This document shows, piece by piece, positions 9,743 to 14,723 of a DNA stretch of 14,723 bases; position 1 is the stretch's first letter, and each line of letters starts with the position of its first letter. The stretch lies in the NCBI GenBank assembly GCA_027575765.1, contig JANBPT010001094.1:1-14723 (forward strand), read 5' to 3'. This DNA is from Tieghemiomyces parasiticus (taxonomy: Eukaryota; Kickxellomycota; Dimargaritomycetes; Dimargaritales; Dimargaritaceae). The notes under the pieces are model-generated. The model saw nothing but the letters and a program-made list of their open reading frames with translations. It ran no database searches and was not told the origin of the DNA. The translations under genes were made by a program, and so were the position numbers.

Positions 9743-10779
9743 ATGTCCGCTGCGGATACCAAGACCCCCAAGGGGTTCCGAGCCATCGATGAAGTCAGGA
9801 ACCCCGTGTTCAGCGAGGCCGAGAGCGCGGACGGTCAGGAACTATGGCTGATCCGCGTCCCGAATGATTTCCGGGCCAAGAGTCTCCGCGGTCTGGAACT
9901 CAATGTGTCTCGCGTGGAGCATCCCAACGCCCAGGGTCGGGTAACCAAGTTTTCGGTCGAGGACGGGCCCACCTACGAATTTTTCCTAAGCCGGCCGACC
10001 GACGCCATCCCGTCGGGCACCACCCGTGGTGCTGATGATGAAGATGATGATGATGACAGTGGAGATGAGGCTAATAATGATAACGACAAGGACGGGGATG
10101 CTACGGCCCGCAACACCATAGGCGAGAGCGTGTTCGTGGCCGGTGACCAGGTCGAAACGGAGAAATTTACGGGCGGCCAGGAGATGCACAGTTTGATCCC
10201 GCTGATTCCGAACGCGGAGGGCATATTGCAATTGTCTACCAAGCCCATCACCCGTCACCTCGTGCTTCAGACCCAGTACAAGGTTCCCGATAATACCGCC
10301 GTCGCTCGCTTGATCTCCGAGCGACCATTCGTAAAGCGGCAACAACCCGCTGGTATCGAGTTTCGCTTCCGACCCAACGGTTTCAATACAGGTAAGTAGC
10401 GTGGGTGATCATAACGATATATATATAGTTTTAGCTAGCTCCCCCCTCGGGTGTGAGAATCGATTTATCCCCCCCCCGACCATTGATCTTCAAGCAAGAG
10501 AATAGGGCGGTCGCTTGGTGATCGGTACGTAGGCTCGTGTCGTCATTGGGAGGCCAAGGGGACATTAAGTATAGGCGCCATCGTTACTAACCTAGCATCT
10601 CTCCTTGTAACGCTTAATAACCATTCCATTCGCTCCTTCTTCTCGTCACAGGTGGCCCAAATGTGCCCCAACAGGCCAAGCCCCGGCCGCAAGTCGATAG
10701 CGCCGAGGAGCCCCGTCCGAAGAAGCTCAAGAAAGAGAAGAAGAGCCGCAAGGAGAAGAAATCCAAAAAGGCCACCTAG
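9743..10779 (+). CDS. RNA polymerase I subunit RPA34-like protein (two exons)
   Basis: Exons 9743-10391 and 10652-10779 encode 258 residues. The N-terminal ELWLIRVPNDF (residues 33-43) and the following beta-rich region resemble the RPA34 (A34.5) dimerisation domain. In yeast RPA34 pairs with A49 to form the TFIIF-like Pol I subcomplex, which helps initiation, elongation and RNA cleavage in the nucleolus. An acidic insert (about residues 95-119, DDEDDDDDSGDE core) interrupts the domain, probably in a loop. Exon 2 encodes the lysine-rich tail (PKKLKKEKKSRKEKKSKKAT, residues 239-258) characteristic of the family and expected to serve nucleolar or Pol I binding. The intron splits a Gly codon in phase 1, has donor GTAAGT and acceptor CACAG, and contains a consensus TACTAAC branch point. 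The ATG follows a pyrimidine-rich leader and is the first in frame. The identity rests on motif resemblance and domain order. Small acidic/basic nuclear proteins of other families are the main alternative. Confidence 0.75.
10031..10060 (+). repeat. GAT/GAC-type imperfect microsatellite in the RPA34-like exon 1
   Basis: A run of GAT-like triplets encodes the acidic insert of the RPA34-like protein. The imperfect GAT/GAA/GAC repetition suggests expansion by slippage in a tolerant loop. Its length may vary between strains. Confidence 0.6.
10392..10651 (+). other. RPA34-like intron with consensus branch point
   Basis: A 260-base intron with donor GTAAGT, TACTAAC branch sequence (10585-10591), pyrimidine-rich 3' part and CACAG acceptor. 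A second branch-like motif (CTTAATAAC) lies nearer the acceptor. It contains a C9 run (10469-10477). If the intron is retained, the reading frame meets TAG at 10397-10399, two codons into the junction, and the lysine-rich tail is lost. Confidence 0.8.
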
Positions 10780-11747
10780 TTCAACACGTTATGCCCTCTC
10801 TGAGCACAGCCGTCGAGTTTTCGGTGTTTTCACAATCATATGCTTTACTACTAAACTTGTCTATCCATTTTTAATCCCAAAGCTGCAGAATTACCGCCAC
10901 TCCGCGGCTTCATTTCCTGCCGCTTCCTTTTCTTTCAGAGATGGGCGTTTATCAAGAGACGGCTATGTAAGCTTGGTCGCAGTTGCATAAGTTGCCACAT
11001 AGACTAACGAACACCAGCTGAAACGCTATGGTGGATAATAGGATCATACAATGCAAAGGGGGATGGCAAACAGCATTATCAGACACAAGTTAACGCAAAA
11101 AATAAGCGAATAATACTAATAGCGCACGAGATTGCCAATGCGACACTCACAACCAATGGGCCGTTTGAAACATACCTAGTAAGTTAAAAAAGGGTATTAT
11201 ACTCAAGATCAAACAATGGTACTCTGGCCAAACGATGCCGGGGATCGAATAAAATGCCGCATGCGAAAAAAACAGAATTCTGGCTCGCGTAAATATATAC
11301 CCATAAATAACGAGTAAATGTAACTAAATGGCAAAGACAATGCGAGAGAATATAAATCGGAGGGGCAAAACGAAAACGTACAGGCGAAATAACCAGTTAA
11401 GACGTTGGCGGGCAAGAAGCCTGCGACCTGATATTTTAAAGGGGGGAGAAAACACAAGCAGCAATACAGGGATATGTGAGTGGGTCGGAGAATCTTTCCA
11501 AGATGAACAACAGGCTGATCAAGTGGAAGGATGGATACTAGGATAGGGGAAGGAGGAGGGAGGGAGACATCGACAAAGTAGAAATACAGACATGGATGGG
11601 GACACTTGCGCTCCACATTCCCGCGCAACAGGTACGCGAGCTGTGGTACTAACGATTAGAGAGAAGGTGCGAATGATTTAGACGTGGGATAGATGGTAGA
11701 GGCGGGGGGTTGGGCCACATGGGCTACAACCGAGCTCAGAGGACGCG
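10780..11747. other. Convergent intergenic spacer
   Basis: This lies between the 3' ends of the RPA34-like gene (plus) and the zinc-finger gene (minus), so it should contain both 3' UTRs and terminators. It is more AT-rich than the flanking genes. AATAAA occurs on the plus strand near 11249, too far from the RPA34-like stop to assign with confidence. A minus-strand frame of 139 codons (11628-11209) has no recognisable domain. I see no RNA gene or repeat. Confidence 0.5.
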
Positions 11748-14153
11748 TCAGGCCGCGGAGGAAGGGGCTGGCGACTGGGTGACCGGGACAGGGGATGGTG
11801 CGGCACCGGGCCGGGCGGACGCGGTGGGAGACGGAGTAGAATTGGCGGCAGTTGCGGACGCTAGGGGTCCAGATGAAGCCAGGTGAGCCGGAGCATATAT
11901 CGGCCTGGACGCTATTGAGGAATGGTAACCGCCCGGTGAGGCGGAAGCGGGCCCAGTTTCAACGAACGAGACCGGGATGCGTGCGGGCGAGCTGGTAGTG
12001 GCGGGGAACTGCCGGGTGTCGTAGCCTGCCGAACCCGACGGGTAGCCGGAAGCAGCTGTCGCGATCGGCGGTAGGGTTGGGGGTGGCAACCGGGCGATAT
12101 CGAGCTGCGAGGGCCGGCGAAGGATAACGCGCTCAGAGCCCAACGGCCGGTCAGCTCCGGGTCCCTCCACGGCAATTACCGCCGCCACTGCTGGTGATGA
12201 TGTGGGTGGGACATCCAGCGAACCAGAAGCCCGGTAAGCCGGCTCGCCGTAGCGCGGGTACGTGGAGGTGCTGGGCATGGCCGGTTCGGCTCCGCCATTC
12301 GGTGCAGGGTAAACGGGGGTGCGCGGCTGGTACGGGGAATTGAGTGAGTACCGTGAAATGTCGGGCGGGGCCCCATGGTCGGGAACGGCATGTGGCGACC
12401 GGGTCAGCCCTGGTGGGTAGGGCGACAGAGCTGACCCGCCCTCGCCAACTGATGGCCGCTTATACGGATTGACTGCCGGAGAGCGCTCGGCGCGCAGCTG
12501 CTGCAAATCCTGGCGTAGCCGTTCGTTATCCTGCTCCAAACGCCGCACGTACTCCTGGGTACGTGCTAGCTCGGCCGCGTAGGAAGACTCGGGAGTCCAG
12601 CTGGTCATAGCTGATGACGGAGGCGGTGGGGGCGGATGGGAGGACAAGCGGGGTCGGTCGCCATATGCGCGTGATGGCGGAGGGGGAAGCGGACCCGAGA
12701 GCCGAGGATGGTAAGCTGGTGGACCCGAGCGGGCAGGCGATGCGCGGTGCGGATCCGATGCACCAGACAGGGAGTGCCGCAGTCCGCCGCGCTCAGCCCC
12801 TGGTGGAGACCAGCGGGTGGCCGAGTAGGGCTGGCCGTCAGGGCGGCGAGAGTACGCTACGGGGGATCGCAATGTCGTGGTGGGGTACTCCACGGCCGAG
12901 CGTGGACCAGCAGCAGTGGTGGTGGCAGGGGAGTGGTCCAGGTGGGAGAGGCGACGCAGCGGGGGTGGGGGTTGGTAGAGCGAGGGCCCGGCATTGCCAC
13001 CGCCACCCGCCGCCTCCGGTCTTGGCGGGTATGGAAGGGTCGGATGGGGCGGGTGAGGATGTAGCTGGTGGCTGGCGCGATCGGAGGACAGGGGTGATGG
13101 GTAGTCTGGAGGTCCCTGAATCCGGGGCCGGCCGAGAGCCACTTCCAGATGTGGGTCCGTGCGGTGACGTTTCAGAGACTGGGGTGGCGAGCGCGGGACG
13201 GGAGCCGACCAGCTGGACTGGTCGGGGCGAGCGGTTTGCGGTCCCGAGCTTAACTGGCCGCGCGTTGTGGTCACGGTGAGCCCGCCTGGCGGCCGGGGCA
13301 GTGGGGCAGAGTCTGGTGGGGAGCGGGCTCCGTCCGCCCCGTCATCGCCGTCGGAATACCCCATGCCATCGCCCACTGCGCCGTCGGCACCGGCCGGGTG
13401 GCGGGCACCCTTAGCGCTGACATTGCAGGCATGGCCATTCTCGGCGCGCTGGTGGCGGTTCAGGGCGTCCATACGGGCGAAGGCGCGACCACAGCGGTTG
13501 CAGGTGAAGGGCCGCTCACCAGTGTGGCCCTTCATGTGCCGCTTCAGGTCATGCTGGCGGCGGAAAGCGTGGCTGCACTTGTCGCACTGGAAGGGCCGGT
13601 CAATCTCGTGGACCGCGGCGTGGGATTTTAGATTGTGCATGCGGGGGAACGTCTGGCCGCAGACTAGGCAGGCGAAGACCCGGCCACTTTCGGTACCAGT
13701 ATCCTCGTCAGCAGAAGGAAGAGCGTCCGGGTGAGGAGCGTCGGGGGGACGAGTGGAAGGACCAGCGGTGGCCGGACCTCCCGTCGCAGACCACGGTGGA
13801 AAAGCGTCGGCGGAATGGGGCGGCCCGGTGCGGGTGGCGAGTGGGGCACTTTGGGGGCCTGGGCTGGTGCTGGAGGGGCAGGTAGCAAGGTCGGAGTGCC
13901 GGCCAGCCGGGGCGAGGGTGGGCCGCGGTGGGGCCAGGTGAGAGAGGGCCGTCGGGGTCACGGTAACGGCGGCTGTCGGGAGCAGAACGGGGGCAGGCAG
14001 CTGGCTAAGGGCAGGTGGCGGGGGCGAGAGAGGAGCGGAGGTTGAGGGCGGCTCACCTTGCGACCGTAGGTTATCCGGCCGATGAGGTATGGACATGGGC
14101 CGCGGATAGGGAAGGGCGTACGTTTTGCCTGATGCAAGCTGACAGGACACCAT
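11748..14153 (-). CDS. C2H2 zinc-finger transcription factor with Crz1-like fingers and a C-terminal coiled coil
   Basis: A single uninterrupted 801-codon frame from ATG (14153) to TGA. Three adjacent C2H2 fingers lie at residues 162-182 (C162, C165, H178, H182), 190-210 (C190, C193, H206, H210) and 218-241 (C218, C221, H234, then H241 or C243). The third has a stretched last spacing. Signatures such as HNLKSH, FRRQHDLKRH and FARMDALNRH resemble the finger block of fungal Crz1/Prz1-type factors, which in yeast are activated by calcineurin. The rest is low-complexity, rich in Pro, Ser, Ala and Gly, as usual for disordered fungal activators. A charged leucine-heptad segment (RRLEQDNERLRQDLQQLRAE, about residues 535-554) predicts a coiled coil for dimerisation. 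A basic patch (SLKRHR) could aid nuclear import. I found no clear PxIxIT calcineurin docking site, so a calcineurin link is not shown. DNA binding is well supported; the target pathway is unknown. The ATG is the first in the frame; an ATG at 14206 is out of frame. Confidence 0.88.
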   Translation of the reverse strand: MVSCQLASGKTYALPYPRPMSIPHRPDNLRSQGEPPSTSAPLSPPPPALSQLPAPVLLPTAAVTVTPTALSHLAPPRPTLAPAGRHSDLATCPSSTSPGPQSAPLATRTGPPHSADAFPPWSATGGPATAGPSTRPPDAPHPDALPSADEDTGTESGRVFACLVCGQTFPRMHNLKSHAAVHEIDRPFQCDKCSHAFRRQHDLKRHMKGHTGERPFTCNRCGRAFARMDALNRHQRAENGHACNVSAKGARHPAGADGAVGDGMGYSDGDDGADGARSPPDSAPLPRPPGGLTVTTTRGQLSSGPQTARPDQSSWSAPVPRSPPQSLKRHRTDPHLEVALGRPRIQGPPDYPSPLSSDRASHQLHPHPPHPTLPYPPRPEAAGGGGNAGPSLYQPPPPLRRLSHLDHSPATTTAAGPRSAVEYPTTTLRSPVAYSRRPDGQPYSATRWSPPGAERGGLRHSLSGASDPHRASPARSGPPAYHPRLSGPLPPPPSRAYGDRPRLSSHPPPPPPSSAMTSWTPESSYAAELARTQEYVRRLEQDNERLRQDLQQLRAERSPAVNPYKRPSVGEGGSALSPYPPGLTRSPHAVPDHGAPPDISRYSLNSPYQPRTPVYPAPNGGAEPAMPSTSTYPRYGEPAYRASGSLDVPPTSSPAVAAVIAVEGPGADRPLGSERVILRRPSQLDIARLPPPTLPPIATAASGYPSGSAGYDTRQFPATTSSPARIPVSFVETGPASASPGGYHSSIASRPIYAPAHLASSGPLASATAANSTPSPTASARPGAAPSPVPVTQSPAPSSAA

Positions 14154-14280
14154 CGAAGAGTGAGTAGAGGACGTAATGACGTGCGGATAGGGGATGCGGG
14201 AGGCATTTTAAGGGGGTGGCGGCGAACCGAGGATAAGAAAAGCGCGGGGTCCGGAGGGGCAGGGGCGGCAATTTGGATTA
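14154..14280 (-). promoter_or_regulatory. Upstream region of the zinc-finger gene
   Basis: This is presumed promoter and leader of the minus-strand zinc-finger gene. A CCCCT element near 14214-14219 (minus) resembles the fungal stress-response element, but such a short motif is common in GC-rich DNA. No TATA box is evident. An upstream ATG at 14206 lies in another frame and would have to be outside or tolerated in the transcript. Confidence 0.25.
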
Positions 14281-14314
14281 ATGGAGGGTCAGTCAATTAG
14301 CGCTTGGCAAACGA

Positions 14315-14723
14315 GTGCGGGATGGGACGGGGAGGATGTTACCACTATGCGCCACTCCTCACTCCCGGCGATCCTGGGGGGTTCTGACAGTCGAAGGATG
14401 GGCTTGCACGTCCCCCCGGTGCCCACCCCGTCACCCCTTCATCAGGAGCAACCCTATTCAAGAGCCAGACGACCCACTACCCAACACGAAAACTCGGAAT
14501 CGGCTTAATAAAGCCCAAGTAGATGAGCAAGCCCGTCAAGGAAAATCTTGCAATGCGTAGAGGAGAAAGGTAGGCGTCCAGGAGGGAGTAAAAGAAGAAG
14601 AAGCTGGGCGCCGAGCACCCCCCCCTATCGCCCCTACGCCCACCCATCCCAGTCGCATCGTCGTCGATGGCGCTTACACGACCGTCAACCACGTACAATC
14701 GGAACTGATGTGCGGTGTGAGTG
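14315..14723 (+). pseudogene. Broken plus-strand coding-like stretch at the right edge; possible Gag remnant or unrecognised exons
   Basis: One plus-strand frame is open from 14315, stops at TAG (14558-14560) and then stays open in the same frame to the window end (14561-14723). Before the stop it encodes TRNRLNKAQVDEQARQGKSC. This resembles the charged stretch ending in Cys that precedes the zinc knuckle in Gag of fungal Ty3/gypsy elements. After the stop comes a proline-rich linker (APPPIAPTPTHPSR) and then IVVDGAYTTVNHVQSELMCG. No complete CCHC knuckle or protease motif is visible. The resemblance is weak. Alternatives are exons of an ordinary gene, with the TAG inside an intron and a donor (GTGAGT) near 14717, or chance. 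Confidence 0.25.

Noticed and set aside
9537..9851. A 104-codon plus-strand frame overlapping the RPA34-like start
   Set aside because: It is out of frame with the RPA34-like protein, proline-rich from the pyrimidine-rich leader, and has no recognisable domain. At most its ATG could be an upstream start.
9973..10345. Two minus-strand frames, serine- and isoleucine-rich
   Set aside because: They are antisense to the acidic GAT-repeat region of the RPA34-like exon; their composition is a by-product of that repeat.
12614..13734. Two plus-strand open frames of 221 and 155 codons
   Set aside because: They are antisense shadows of the GC-rich zinc-finger coding sequence on the minus strand. That strand has a continuous 801-codon frame with recognisable fingers.
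1..14723. CRISPR arrays, phage or bacterial mobile-element systems
   Set aside because: There are no regularly spaced repeats, no bacterial gene organisation and no transposase or integrase. The genes are spliced and eukaryotic.

Overview
This window is most likely fungal nuclear DNA. Protein-coding stretches are broken by short spliceosomal introns of about 70 to 260 bases. These have GTAAGT/GTAAGC-type donors and, in several, CTAAC-type branch points. Three of the proteins have clear fungal or eukaryotic relatives: an Ssu72 phosphatase, an RPA34-like RNA polymerase I subunit and a vezatin-like membrane protein. The proline-rich C2H2 factor with Crz1-like fingers also points to fungi. Coding exons are GC-rich and intergenic DNA is less so, with frequent C/G homopolymer runs. 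I cannot place the lineage further from sequence alone; an early-diverging fungus would fit.

Layout. Positions 1-74 (minus strand) hold the first codons of a gene leaving the left edge. Upstream of it are a likely 5' leader with an intron, a TATA box and a CCAAT box. Positions about 1480-5620 are gene-poor: I could assemble no convincing gene there, only isolated signals and one long anonymous open frame. Positions 5721-6725 (minus) hold a three-exon SSU72 gene. It is divergent from, and only 140 bases away from, a six-exon vezatin/Inp2-like gene at 6866-9214 (plus). A 528-base promoter region with a CCAAT box and an A14 tract leads to a two-exon RPA34-like gene at 9743-10779 (plus). A 968-base convergent spacer without genes follows. 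Then comes an 801-residue, intronless C2H2 zinc-finger factor at 11748-14153 (minus). The right edge holds plus-strand reading frames that could be an unrecognised exon or a decayed retroelement Gag remnant.

How the genes relate. SSU72 (Pol II CTD phosphatase) and RPA34 (Pol I subunit) both belong to the transcription machinery. The zinc-finger protein is a predicted regulator, and the vezatin-like protein is a predicted membrane adaptor for organelle or motor positioning. Nothing suggests a cluster with one shared function; this looks like ordinary compact fungal gene packing. I found no CRISPR array, no rRNA, no convincing tRNA and no intact transposon. I did not find an exotic undescribed system. 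The most unusual non-coding signal is a 982-base stretch without any minus-strand ATG, upstream of the left-edge gene.
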